NCBI GenBank assembly: GCA_028282905.1
Contig: JANQGW010000170.1
Coordinates: 1-55,250, forward strand
From: Sedimentisphaerales bacterium
GTDB lineage: Bacteria > Planctomycetota > Phycisphaerae > Sedimentisphaerales > Anaerohalosphaeraceae
Length of the DNA: 55,250 bases
Reading direction: 5' to 3'
This document shows, piece by piece, positions 22,307 through 30,640 of this stretch (position 1 is the stretch's first letter; each line of letters begins with the position of its first letter). The position numbers and the translations under genes are program-made. The notes beneath the pieces are model-generated. The model was not told where the DNA came from. It worked only from the letters and a program-made list of their open reading frames with translations, and did no database searches.

Positions 22307-23575
22307 ATGGATATTTTTGAAATCGATGGTCCCGTTCAATTGTCGGGTGAAATACATGTTGCCGGCTCGAAAAACGCCTGCCTGCCGATTTTAGCCGCCG
22401 CCCTGCTGGCGCCCGGCAAATCGCTGATCCCCAATGCGCCCGATCTGGCCGACATCCGCTCAATGGAAACGCTCATCGAAAGTCTCGGCGCCGCCGTCTG
22501 TCGTGACGACGCGGGCCTGCATATTGACGCGACCACGATTGACAATCCCGTCGGCGAATACGATATCGTCCGAAAAATGCGTGCCAGCATCTGCATTCTC
22601 GGCCCGCTTCTGGCCCGCTGTGGCCGGGTCAAGATCTCCATGCCGGGCGGCTGTGCTATTGGCGATAGGCCCATTGATATCCACCTGCGCGGCGTCAGGG
22701 CTTTGGGCGCACAAATCCACCTGGAAAACGGCTATGTCATCGCCGAAGCCCCCGCCGGCGGCCTCGTCGGCACCCAGATTTTCCTCGGCGGCCCCTTCGG
22801 CTCGACCGTCCTCGGCACCGGCAACGTCATGATGGCCGCGACGCTGGCCAAAGGCACCACGGTCATCGAATCGGCCGCCTGCGAACCGGAAGTGGCCGAC
22901 CTGGCCCATTGTCTCAACGCCATGGGCGCCAAAATTAGCGGTATCGGCTCACCCCGGCTGGTCATTGAAGGCGTCAAGGACCTGTCGCCCGTCACCTACC
23001 CGGTCATCGGCGACCGTATCGAGGCAGGTACCTTCATGGTTGCCGCCGCGATCACCCGTAGCCGCCTGGAAATCAACAACTGTGAGATCGACCACATGCT
23101 CGCGGTCACCGACCGCTTCCGCCAGATCGGCGTCGAGGTGGAAAAATACGAGAACGGCTGCGAAGTCGCGATGGAAACCTTCATCCACCCCGCCGACATC
23201 ACCACCCAGCCGTACCCGGGCTTCCCGACCGACCTGCAGGCCCAGTTCATGGCCCTGCTGGCACTCGGCGAGGGCAACAGCGTGATCACCGAAAAGATTT
23301 ACCCCGACCGATTCATGCACGTCGCTGAGCTGAACCGCATGGCCGCCAACCTCCGCAAGGAAGGCCCCAGCGTCATCGTCGCCGGCACCGATAAACTCAT
23401 CGCCGCCCCGGTCATGGCATCCGACCTGCGCGCCTCAGCGGCACTCGTCCTGGCCGGCATGGCCGCCGAAGGCACCACCACCGTCCAGCGCGTCTATCAT
23501 ATCGACCGAGGCTACGACAAAATCGAACAAAAACTAAACGCAGTCGGAGCTAAAATTAAAAGAATCAGCGTATAG
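22307..23575 (+). CDS. murA: UDP-N-acetylglucosamine 1-carboxyvinyltransferase
   Basis: This is the first committed step of peptidoglycan synthesis: transfer of enolpyruvate from PEP to UDP-GlcNAc in the cytoplasm. The ATG at 22307 is preferred over the longer frame because AAGGA precedes it and it gives 422 residues, close to the usual 420. The N-terminus shows SGEIHVAGSKNACLPILAA with the conserved Lys-Asn pair. The active-site Cys is at residue 116 in PGGCAIGDRPIDIH; because it is Cys and not Asp, fosfomycin sensitivity is predicted. Its presence supports peptidoglycan in this organism. It stands alone behind its own promoter. Confidence 0.97.
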   Translation: MDIFEIDGPVQLSGEIHVAGSKNACLPILAAALLAPGKSLIPNAPDLADIRSMETLIESLGAAVCRDDAGLHIDATTIDNPVGEYDIVRKMRASICILGPLLARCGRVKISMPGGCAIGDRPIDIHLRGVRALGAQIHLENGYVIAEAPAGGLVGTQIFLGGPFGSTVLGTGNVMMAATLAKGTTVIESAACEPEVADLAHCLNAMGAKISGIGSPRLVIEGVKDLSPVTYPVIGDRIEAGTFMVAAAITRSRLEINNCEIDHMLAVTDRFRQIGVEVEKYENGCEVAMETFIHPADITTQPYPGFPTDLQAQFMALLALGEGNSVITEKIYPDRFMHVAELNRMAANLRKEGPSVIVAGTDKLIAAPVMASDLRASAALVLAGMAAEGTTTVQRVYHIDRGYDKIEQKLNAVGAKIKRISV

Positions 23576-23605
23576 CGCACATTATGATTCTGTTGGAGGA
23601 GTATT

Positions 23606-24151
23606 ATGTCTTTGCCGCATTTTAAATACCATCCGAACCCAATGGGCACTGAAAGCATTGTCGAATCTGATACTGAGTGTTGCTGCTGTGGACAAAAACG
23701 CGGTTACATTTATGTTGGGCCAGTTTATGCAGAAGAAGACTATGATGAAAGCATATGTCCTTGGTGTATAGCTGATGGTTCAGCATATCAGAAGCTTGAC
23801 GCATCTTTTACGGATGAGTGCGGAATTGGTGGATATGGTGATTGGGATAATGTCCCGCAAGAGGTTATCAGTGAAATTGCTTACCGAACACCGTGTTTCT
23901 GTGGTTGGCAGCAAGAAAGATGGTGGACACATTGTGGAGATGCGGGAGAATTTCTTGGCAGAGCCGGGTGCAAAGAATTAATGGAGTATGGCCCGGAAGC
24001 AATTAGTTCTATTCAAGACGATACAGGGCTTGATGATGGCCCCGAATGGGACGAGTTTTTTAATGCTTTAGACAAAGATGGATCACCAACCGCATATATT
24101 TTCAAATGCAGGAAATGCGGCAAACTGGGTGGTTACCAAGACTGTGATTAA
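23606..24151 (+). CDS. CbrC / UPF0167-family protein
   Basis: A 181-residue Cys-rich cytoplasmic protein. The start LPHFKYHPNPMGTESIVES and the following C-C-C-C cluster (ECCCCGQKRGYIYVGPVYA), then ICPWCIADGSA, are hallmarks of the CbrC family, whose E. coli member is linked to colicin E2 tolerance. A second cluster near the C-terminus (FKCRKCGKLGGYQDCD) completes likely metal sites. The biochemical function is unknown. A strong GGAGGA site precedes the ATG. It follows murA by 30 bases and may share its transcript, but codon use looks less GC-rich, hinting at acquisition. Confidence 0.85.
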   Translation: MSLPHFKYHPNPMGTESIVESDTECCCCGQKRGYIYVGPVYAEEDYDESICPWCIADGSAYQKLDASFTDECGIGGYGDWDNVPQEVISEIAYRTPCFCGWQQERWWTHCGDAGEFLGRAGCKELMEYGPEAISSIQDDTGLDDGPEWDEFFNALDKDGSPTAYIFKCRKCGKLGGYQDCD

Positions 24152-24229
24152 CGATAACCTTGTAATTGAAACAATTCAAGAAGATTTAAAGCGGGAAAAT
24201 CAGCGTATACCTCATAGAAGGACACTTCG

Positions 24230-24571
24230 ATGAAAACATATTATTGCTGGCGATGCAAAAAGGACATGCCTTTTCTCGAAGAAGATGAATGGCAGCAAGT
24301 GTCCCCTCATCTAACCGATGCAATCAGGGGAATAAAGGAGTACCGCCAAAAACACGGTTGCGATATTGCTACAGCACATAAATACGCAAGACCCAAAGCC
24401 GCCCTTTTATTTGAGGAGATAACCGGAATGCCGGGCGTCCAGTTTGATGTGATCTATCACCACCGACTTGCGGACAAAGGCCCGGAATGCAAAAAATGCG
24501 GTCATCTATTCCGAACCCCCAAAGCCTCCTATTGTGTAAACTGCGGACAAACAGCAGAAGAAAACAAGTGA
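24230..24571 (+). CDS. Zinc-ribbon protein of unknown function
   Basis: A 113-residue protein with one Cys pair at each end: YCWRCKKDMPFL at the start, and ECKKCGHLF plus YCVNCGQ at the end. It looks like two half zinc ribbons flanking a helical middle (TDAIRGIKEYRQKHGCDIATAHKYA). Similar small proteins are annotated as hypothetical. It lies 78 bases after the CbrC-like gene on the same strand, and both carry Cys-pair metal sites, so a joint role is possible but unproven. Confidence 0.6.
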   Translation: MKTYYCWRCKKDMPFLEEDEWQQVSPHLTDAIRGIKEYRQKHGCDIATAHKYARPKAALLFEEITGMPGVQFDVIYHHRLADKGPECKKCGHLFRTPKASYCVNCGQTAEENK

Positions 24572-24644
24572 ATTTTTTAAGCTGTACAGTCAAAATGAAA
24601 GCATGAACTTAAGAGAATAATATCTTTTCAAGCTTTATTTTTCT

Positions 24645-25163
24645 TTAGTTTCCTTTCTCGTTAGTTAACTTCATGGGTAAGACACCAATATCTAAAAAGT
24701 CAGAAACTTCAGAATTGCTAAAAATTAATTCTTCAATCTCGCCTTGTGTGCAATAATCTTCTAAATCAATTTTCAATTGTAACACAGTTGCCCTACCGGA
24801 TTCTTCGCAATTCACAAGAAACAAGGAACCATTTTCCAGACGATATTTCTCACTGTTAACAGTAACATCACCAACAATACCATCTGATGTTTCACACCGC
24901 CATTCCCTGCGAAAACCCCAAGGATCAACCATATATCCATTCCACACAAAGTGGTTTTTTTGCGAACAACTCCCATTGCAAGAGGATTTAGGAGAGGGAC
25001 AGTTGAATATAATCATACATCTCAACTGGTCATCCCATTCCCCGTCTGCGGCAAACCAATTTTCTCCATAAAACATTTGTCCGCCAACATCTGATGGAGA
25101 ATCTGAATCGCATCCATTCAAAAACGCTAAAAACACAAGTAAGATTAAGATATTATTTTTCAT
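24645..25163 (-). CDS. Hypothetical lipoprotein
   Basis: A 172-residue protein with a short signal peptide and lipobox LNGC (Cys18), then an acidic, Ser/Cys-containing domain. A cluster CPSPKSSCNGSC in the first half suggests a disulphide knot. Strands such as ATVLQLKIDLED suggest a beta-sandwich. I do not recognise the family. It is AT-rich compared with ribE and points against both neighbours, so it is transcribed alone. Confidence 0.6.
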   Translation of the reverse strand: MKNNILILLVFLAFLNGCDSDSPSDVGGQMFYGENWFAADGEWDDQLRCMIIFNCPSPKSSCNGSCSQKNHFVWNGYMVDPWGFRREWRCETSDGIVGDVTVNSEKYRLENGSLFLVNCEESGRATVLQLKIDLEDYCTQGEIEELIFSNSEVSDFLDIGVLPMKLTNEKGN

Positions 25164-25275
25164 TATCTCTTTCCTTCATTTCTGCTTTGACTGCATCCTC
25201 ACCAAAAACATACAATTGTTCATCATAAATCCCCTAAAAAATCACGTCAACTAAAATCCGCTGTTCAATCGGGGA

Positions 25276-25304
25276 TTGACTTTGGGGTCTGGTGGGCTTA
25301 AAAT
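25276..25304 (+). promoter_or_regulatory. Probable promoter of ribE-pdxA
   Basis: TTGACT (25276-25281), a 17-base spacer and TAAAAT (25299-25304), about 48 bases before ribE. No FMN riboswitch was recognised in the short leader. Confidence 0.6.
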
Positions 25305-25352
25305 GCTGTAAGTTTTTGAAAAATCGGGATTTCTGACTTTTGAGGCTCGTTT

Positions 25353-25991
25353 ATGTTTACCGGAATCATTGAAACCGTCGGCACCATCACCGGCATTGCC
25401 CGCAGCGGCAGCCAAATGCGTCTAAGCGTCAATATCGGCCCGCTGGCCGATGGCACCCGCCTCGGCGACAGCATCGCCACTAACGGCGTCTGCCTGACCG
25501 TCTGCCAACTGAACGCCACAATTGCCGACTTCGACGTCAGCGCCGAAACCGTCGCCAAGTCGTCGCTGCAGCAGCTGAAGATCGGCTCGGCCGTCAATCT
25601 CGAACGCGCCATGAGCGCCGACGGCCGTTTCGGCGGCCACGTCGTCCAGGGCCACGTGGACGGAACCGGCCGCGTCGCGGCGATCCGCAAGCAGGCCGAC
25701 TTCGCGACCTTCCGCTTTGAAGCCTCCGCCGAACTCTTGGACCAGATGGTTCTCAAAGGCTCGGTCGCCGTCGACGGCGTCAGCGTTACCGTCGCCGCAC
25801 TGGACAATACCGGTTTCGAAGTCGCCGTCATCCCGACGACGCTGGCCGAAACCACCTGGCACACAGCCAAGCCCGGCGATATTGTCAACATCGAAACGGA
25901 TATCCTCATCAAAGTCGCCAAAAAACAGCTCGAAAAAATCCTGCCCACCGGCGGCCTGACCATCGATAAACTCAGGGAGTGCGGCTTCTAA
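25353..25991 (+). CDS. ribE: Riboflavin synthase alpha chain
   Basis: Catalyses the dismutation of two 6,7-dimethyl-8-ribityllumazine molecules to riboflavin. The 212-residue length and the two-barrel repeat are typical. Barrel one starts MFTGIIETVGTI with CLTV at the ligand site; barrel two starts with GGHVVQGHVDGTG and contains VAVDGVSVTV. The supply of riboflavin is relevant to the flavin-rich Rnf complex and ApbE encoded 14-22 kb away. It is followed after 4 bases by pdxA, so the two cofactor genes form an operon. Confidence 0.95.
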   Translation: MFTGIIETVGTITGIARSGSQMRLSVNIGPLADGTRLGDSIATNGVCLTVCQLNATIADFDVSAETVAKSSLQQLKIGSAVNLERAMSADGRFGGHVVQGHVDGTGRVAAIRKQADFATFRFEASAELLDQMVLKGSVAVDGVSVTVAALDNTGFEVAVIPTTLAETTWHTAKPGDIVNIETDILIKVAKKQLEKILPTGGLTIDKLRECGF

Positions 25992-25995
25992 ACCC

Positions 25996-27042
25996 ATGAA
26001 CGGCGAACCCAACAATCTGACCGGCACCGACACCGTCATCGGCATTACGATGGGCGACCCCGGCGGCATCGGCCCGGAAATCGTCGTCAAGGCGCTTTCC
26101 GACCCCGCCATCCGTCGCCTGGCCAAGTTCATCATCTTCGGCCAGGACGAACAGCTCGAATACGCCGCCGATCTGATCGAGGTCGAGCCATTCTGGCTGC
26201 GCCACCCACACGAAAAACTCAGCCGGGACTACCCGCGACAGGTCGTCGTCGCCGATTATGACGAATACGCCACGCCGTCCGGCATGCATAAACCAAACGC
26301 CGTCGCCGGCCAGGCATCGCTGCAGTTCTGCGCCGATGCGATCGACGCCGCCCAGCGCGGCATCATCGACGCGGTCGTCACCGCACCGATCAGCAAGACA
26401 AGCTGGAAGCTGGCGTCCAGCCCCTGGACCGGCCATACTGAAATGCTCCAGGAAAAATGCAAGTCGCCGCGTAAGGTCATGATGTTCGTCGCCGGGCCGC
26501 TCAAGCTGGCACTGGCGACCATCCACGAAGGCCTGTTCGATATTCGCCACAAATTCACCATCGGCTGCGTGTTCACGCCGATTGACTTACTCAACGATGC
26601 ATTAAAAGATTACTTCGGCATCAAACGCCCGCGAATTGCCGTCGCCGGCCTCAACCCCCACGCGGGAGAAGACGGCCAGTTCGGCGACGAGGAAAAACGG
26701 ATTATCAGCCCGGCGATCCTGCTGGCACAGGAAATGGGCATCGACGCCCACGGCCCGTTCCCCGCCGACACGCTGTTTTGCCAGGCACTCGACGGCAAAT
26801 ACGACGGCGTCGTCGCCATGTACCACGACCAGGGCCTGATCCCGGTCAAAATGGTCGCGTTCGACAAAGCCGTCAACGTCACGATCGGCCTGCCGATCAT
26901 CCGTACCTCGCCGGGTCACGGCACCGCCTTCGACATCGCGGGAAAAGGCGCCGCCAACGCCAACAGCCTAAAAGAAGCCATCCGCGTCGCCGTCCAGATG
27001 GCCAACGCCAAACAAAATCAATACTTGACAACAAAGCCCTGA
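25996..27042 (+). CDS. pdxA: 4-hydroxythreonine-4-phosphate dehydrogenase
   Basis: Oxidises 4-phosphohydroxy-L-threonine in the DXP-dependent route to pyridoxal phosphate. The 348-residue protein shows the conserved GITMGDPGGIGPEI start, TAPISKTSW, GHTEML, and the metal-binding segment VAMYHDQGLIPVKM, all expected for a PdxA dimer with a metal at the subunit interface. The C-terminal SPGHGTAFDIAGKGAAN is also diagnostic. It sits 4 bases after ribE and before rsmA; a pdxA-rsmA neighbourhood is common in bacteria. Confidence 0.96.
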   Translation: MNGEPNNLTGTDTVIGITMGDPGGIGPEIVVKALSDPAIRRLAKFIIFGQDEQLEYAADLIEVEPFWLRHPHEKLSRDYPRQVVVADYDEYATPSGMHKPNAVAGQASLQFCADAIDAAQRGIIDAVVTAPISKTSWKLASSPWTGHTEMLQEKCKSPRKVMMFVAGPLKLALATIHEGLFDIRHKFTIGCVFTPIDLLNDALKDYFGIKRPRIAVAGLNPHAGEDGQFGDEEKRIISPAILLAQEMGIDAHGPFPADTLFCQALDGKYDGVVAMYHDQGLIPVKMVAFDKAVNVTIGLPIIRTSPGHGTAFDIAGKGAANANSLKEAIRVAVQMANAKQNQYLTTKP

Positions 27043-27050
27043 GACGAAAC

Positions 27051-27099
27051 ACTATAGACTATAGACTATAGACTGAAGACTGAAAGCTGAAGACTAGTA
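27051..27099. repeat. Heptamer array (ACTATAG)n before rsmA
   Basis: Seven tandem 7-mers in exact register: three ACTATAG, then ACTGAAG, ACTGAAA, GCTGAAG and ACTAGTA, ending 5 bases before the rsmA ATG. It occupies the place of the ribosome site. A related array lies at 29785-29819. Confidence 0.85.
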
Positions 27100-27103
27100 C
27101 ACC

Positions 27104-27988
27104 ATGCAAACCAAACAGGACATAGAACGCTTGCTGGCAGGCGCCGGTACCCGGCCCAACCGCCGACTCGGTCAGAACTTCCTGATCGACCTGAACCTGA
27201 TGCGCCTGCTGATTGACACCGCCCGCATCCATGAAAACGACGTCGTCCTGGAAGTCGGCACCGGCACCGGCTCGTTCACCGAAGGAATCGCCGCTGCCGC
27301 GGGCCATGTCATTACCGTCGAATACGACAACACCCTGGCGACCATCGCGACCCGCCAGCTTGAAAAATTCGGTAACGTCACTCTCATTAACACCGACGCC
27401 CTCGAAAACAAAAACGCCATCAATGCCGATGTGTTGGCCGAAATCGAAAAAGCCCGCACCGAACACACCGGCCGCCTGCTGCTGGTCGCCAACCTGCCCT
27501 ACAGCGTCGGCTCCTGCGTCATGGCCAACCTGATCACCGGAGCCGTCACCGCCGACGCAATGTTCGTCACAGTGCAAAAGGAAGTCGCCGACCGCATGGC
27601 CGCAACGCCCTGCCACGACGACTACGGCACGCTCAGCATTCTCATGGCCGCCACCGGCCAGGTCCACTTTCTGCGAAAGCTGCCGGCCGCGGTCTTCTGG
27701 CCCCGCCCGCAGGTCGAGTCGGCCATGGTCAGCTTCCAGCGGGACAAAAAGAAAGTCAAACAGATCCACGACATGCGCACCTTCCGCGACGTCATCAACC
27801 TGTTCATGGGCCACCGCCGCAAAATGCTGAAAGCCTGCACAAAAACCGCTCACGGCAGCCTGGAAAAGATCACCCACTGGGGCGACATCTTCGACGAATC
27901 CTTCATCGACCCGCACAAACGCCCGGAAGAAATCACGCCGGAACAGTACATCTCCATCGCCAACCTCTGCTACGAGCAGTTCCGCTAA
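27104..27988 (+). CDS. rsmA: 16S rRNA dimethyladenosine transferase
   Basis: Dimethylates two adjacent adenines in the 3' hairpin of 16S rRNA during small-subunit assembly (KsgA family). The 294-residue protein has the start RRLGQNFLID, the SAM-binding loop LEVGTGTGSFT, and the catalytic motif NLPYSVGS (NLPY). It ends with the usual helical C-domain. It follows the ribE-pdxA pair by about 60 bases and is probably co-transcribed. No Shine-Dalgarno sequence is evident; a heptamer array runs almost to the ATG. Confidence 0.96.
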   Translation: MQTKQDIERLLAGAGTRPNRRLGQNFLIDLNLMRLLIDTARIHENDVVLEVGTGTGSFTEGIAAAAGHVITVEYDNTLATIATRQLEKFGNVTLINTDALENKNAINADVLAEIEKARTEHTGRLLLVANLPYSVGSCVMANLITGAVTADAMFVTVQKEVADRMAATPCHDDYGTLSILMAATGQVHFLRKLPAAVFWPRPQVESAMVSFQRDKKKVKQIHDMRTFRDVINLFMGHRRKMLKACTKTAHGSLEKITHWGDIFDESFIDPHKRPEEITPEQYISIANLCYEQFR

Positions 27989-28146
27989 AAGACCACCAAT
28001 CAAAAACCCTAACCCTTTATAAAATAAAATCTTATAAATCGCCCTTTAAGACCATTACGCATTTCTGCCTTCCCCGCACAGGCAAACTTCCGGCCAAGAT
28101 CAACCATCATCAGTTCACCACTTCCTCACACCACAATCCTAAATAA

Positions 28147-28176
28147 TTAGACAATCCTCTCGGTTTGTGGTATAAT
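28147..28176 (+). promoter_or_regulatory. Probable promoter of dockerin-tailed protein
   Basis: A consensus TATAAT (28171-28176) with a TTAGAC -35 (28147-28152) at 18 bases, ending 27 bases before the ATG. Confidence 0.6.
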
Positions 28177-28203
28177 ACACCCACTTTTAAGGAGATTGGT
28201 GTG

Positions 28204-29535
28204 ATGAAAAGCAATTCTTACAAAAAACAGATAGCGCTGATAATCTGGCTCATCGGAGCAATAACTTGCTGCCAGGCAACGATCACCACCACCGGACAGG
28301 TCACCAATGACGACGGCACCATCCAATGGGACTGGGTCACACATTTTCCCGGCAACATTATCATTGGATACGACGACTACGGCACACTGGATGTCTCCGG
28401 CAACAATCCGGCTTTGAATTTCGGATACATCTCTATTGCAAAAGGAGACAACACGACCGGAAGTTTTACCATGAGAAACGGGGCGAATGTCACACAGCCG
28501 TTTTATCAAAATCATTATATTTACATTGCCGGCGGTGTTAATTCAGAAGCAACGATGACTTTACGAGGCATTGACACTTTTATGCGTCTAAGCGACCATG
28601 TTTACCTTGGCCTCAAAGACGGTTCTGACGGTGAATTGATCGTCAAAGAAGGCGCGGTTCTGGAATACTCTGAACTGTATGCCGGTCACTCTTTAGGCGG
28701 CTACGGCAAAGTCATCGTCGAAGACCTCGGCAGTCAACTGGTCACCTGGGTAAACAACAAATACACCCAGATCGGCCGTCTCGGAACAGGTGAACTGATC
28801 ATTCGCAACAAAGGCTACGCCCGAACAGGCGGCTACGCTGAAGTAGGCTATGGCGACCGCTCCCACGGTACCGCAACAATTACCGGAAAAGATTCATTGT
28901 GGGAGATCGCAGGAGTACTAACCGTTGGACGCGGCGCCGGCTATCCATCTCAACCGGCTGAAGGCGTTTTGATACTGGCTCGCGGCGGCAAAGTATTCGC
29001 AAACGCGACATTCATCGGCGGGGCCACCTATGGCGGCATGGGAACACTGGGCTTTGTCATCGGCGACATCGGTACCGGCGCAGTCAACTGCGGACTGCTG
29101 GAAACAACAAGTCTTTCTATCGTGAATGCTCATGCCGATTTCCAAATGAATGTTGACCCGGGCGTGAACCTGGCCATTGGCACCCAATACACGCTGGTTG
29201 ATTACGGCACACTCGGCAGCGGGCGGTTTACCGGGATCAGCGAAGGCGACATCTACACCAGCCCGGAAGGCTACCACTTCCGCATCAACTATGCGACCGA
29301 TCTCGGCGGCGGCGACCTGGCGATTACCGCCACCGTGACCGACCTGCCGCCGTGCGTCGTCGATGACGTGGATTTGTACCTGGTCACCTCCCACTGGATG
29401 GAGGCCGGGTGCGAATTTGATAACAACTGCGACGGCGCCGACCTGGACCTCAACGGGCAGGTCGATCTCGGCGACATCGCGACGATCGCCCGGCAATGGC
29501 TGGCCCCCTGCCCGACCAACTGGCCCTGGCAGTAA
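28204..29535 (+). CDS. Secreted beta-repeat protein with dockerin-like tail
   Basis: About 443 residues from the ATG at 28204, which follows an AAGGAG site. The signal peptide (KKQIALIIWLIGAITCCQA) is followed by a glycine/asparagine-rich beta-helix of the autotransporter-passenger type, in which imperfect repeats pass through LDVSGNNPALNFGYISIAKG, GSFTMRNGANVT and TGELIIRNKGYARTGG-like units. A conserved strand region (LDVNPGVNLAIGTQYTLVDYG type) precedes a C-terminal dockerin-like Ca-binding pair (CDGADLDLNGQVDLGDIATIA with a terminal Trp). There is no beta-barrel, so it is not a true autotransporter. It is probably an extracellular or surface protein. No enzyme motif was seen. Confidence 0.75.
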   Translation: MKSNSYKKQIALIIWLIGAITCCQATITTTGQVTNDDGTIQWDWVTHFPGNIIIGYDDYGTLDVSGNNPALNFGYISIAKGDNTTGSFTMRNGANVTQPFYQNHYIYIAGGVNSEATMTLRGIDTFMRLSDHVYLGLKDGSDGELIVKEGAVLEYSELYAGHSLGGYGKVIVEDLGSQLVTWVNNKYTQIGRLGTGELIIRNKGYARTGGYAEVGYGDRSHGTATITGKDSLWEIAGVLTVGRGAGYPSQPAEGVLILARGGKVFANATFIGGATYGGMGTLGFVIGDIGTGAVNCGLLETTSLSIVNAHADFQMNVDPGVNLAIGTQYTLVDYGTLGSGRFTGISEGDIYTSPEGYHFRINYATDLGGGDLAITATVTDLPPCVVDDVDLYLVTSHWMEAGCEFDNNCDGADLDLNGQVDLGDIATIARQWLAPCPTNWPWQ

Positions 29536-29784
29536 TCGCCCTCCATACACCGGCTCAAACCCATTGCGCCCAGTTCGCATCTGCAAAAATTCACTGGACA
29601 GCGGCAGCGATTTGTCCGATGATACACTAATTGCGTAGGACGGGTATCGGGATTACCGAACAATGTCACTGGGTAATAGACAAACAGCAGCCGGAAGCGA
29701 TAGCGCCCGGACGGGAAACCATGTGGCAAAGCGAACCACAGAGACATCTCATCGTGTCGCTGCCGCTCCACGCTGCTGCGAAAG

Positions 29785-29819
29785 ACTAAGGACTATGGAC
29801 TATAGACTAAGGACTGAAC
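29785..29819. repeat. Heptamer array (ACTAWRG)n before LOG gene
   Basis: Five tandem 7-mers: ACTAAGG, ACTATGG, ACTATAG, ACTAAGG and ACTGAAC, ending one base before the ATG at 29821. The fourth copy supplies an AAGGA-like ribosome site. The motif is shared with the array before rsmA. Confidence 0.85.
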
Positions 29820-29820
29820 C

Positions 29821-30528
29821 ATGAGCGATTTCAACGTATCGAATGAAGAAACCTGGCGTATTTTTCGGATTATGGCCGAATTTGTCGAAGGCTTTGAAGA
29901 GCTGGCCAACATCGGCCCGGCGGTCTCGATCTTCGGCTCGGCCCGCACCCAGCCGGACGAACCCTACTATGACCTGGCGGTCGAAACCGCCAAAGAGGTC
30001 GGCAAGGCGGGCTTTTCCGTCATTACCGGCGGCGGCGGCGGGATTATGGAAGCCGCCAACAAAGGCGCCGCCGAAGCGGGCGTCACCAGCGTCGGCCTGA
30101 ATATCGAGCTGCCGCACGAGCAAAAGCCCAACCCGTACCAGGATTTGTCGCTCGAGTTTCGCTATTTCTTCTGCCGCAAGGTGATGTTCCTCAAGTACGC
30201 CCACGGCTTCATCGTCATGCCCGGCGGATTCGGCACGATGGACGAGTTCTTCGAATCGCTCGTGCTGATCCAGACGCTCAAGCAGGCCCACTTCCCGGTC
30301 ATCTGCATGGGCAGCGAGTTCTGGGACGGCCTGATCGACTGGGTCAAGGACGTCCTGCTCAAGCAGAACGGCTACATCTCGCCCGAAGACATGGACGTGT
30401 TCAGCATCTGCGACGACCCCGCAGAAGCCGCCAAGATCATCAAGGACTTCCACAGCCAAAACGGCCGCGGCGGCATCATGCAGCCATGGGGCCTCAAAAA
30501 GCCCAACAGCAACAAAACTATCCTCTAA
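29821..30528 (+). CDS. LOG-family protein (nucleoside monophosphate phosphoribohydrolase type)
   Basis: A 235-residue member of the LOG/lysine-decarboxylase-like family, which cleaves the ribose-5-phosphate from nucleotides (cytokinin-type or AMP). The diagnostic motif PGGxGTxxE appears as PGGFGTMDEFFE, with the upstream glycine loop ITGGGGGIMEAANKGA. The N-terminal 30 residues (helical, before SIFGSARTQ) are typical of the larger bacterial members. It is monocistronic, with a strong terminator 9 bases after the stop. The real substrate in this bacterium is unknown. Confidence 0.9.
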   Translation: MSDFNVSNEETWRIFRIMAEFVEGFEELANIGPAVSIFGSARTQPDEPYYDLAVETAKEVGKAGFSVITGGGGGIMEAANKGAAEAGVTSVGLNIELPHEQKPNPYQDLSLEFRYFFCRKVMFLKYAHGFIVMPGGFGTMDEFFESLVLIQTLKQAHFPVICMGSEFWDGLIDWVKDVLLKQNGYISPEDMDVFSICDDPAEAAKIIKDFHSQNGRGGIMQPWGLKKPNSNKTIL

Positions 30529-30536
30529 AACAAACC

Positions 30537-30577
30537 ACGCCGGCGGAAAGGAGCAATTCACTTCCGCCGGCGTTTTA
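30537..30577 (+). terminator. Rho-independent terminator after LOG gene
   Basis: A perfect 12-bp stem ACGCCGGCGGAA (30537-30548) / TTCCGCCGGCGT (30562-30573) with a 13-base loop, followed by TTTTA. Confidence 0.9.
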
Positions 30578-30618
30578 TGTCATTATTCATTTGTCATTCA
30601 TCAATAATCATTGAAAAG

Positions 30619-30639
30619 TCGTCCATCGTCAATCGTCAA
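30619..30639. repeat. Heptamer array (TCGTCAA)n
   Basis: TCGTCCA, TCGTCAA, TCGTCAA in tandem, directly against the stop codon of the minus-strand gene. The same motif recurs at 35595-35622 and, inverted, at 44414-44455. Confidence 0.75.
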
Positions 30640-30640
30640 T

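Noticed and set aside
27059..28003. 314-codon minus-strand open frame over rsmA
   Set aside because: Shadow of rsmA, whose catalytic and SAM motifs are complete.
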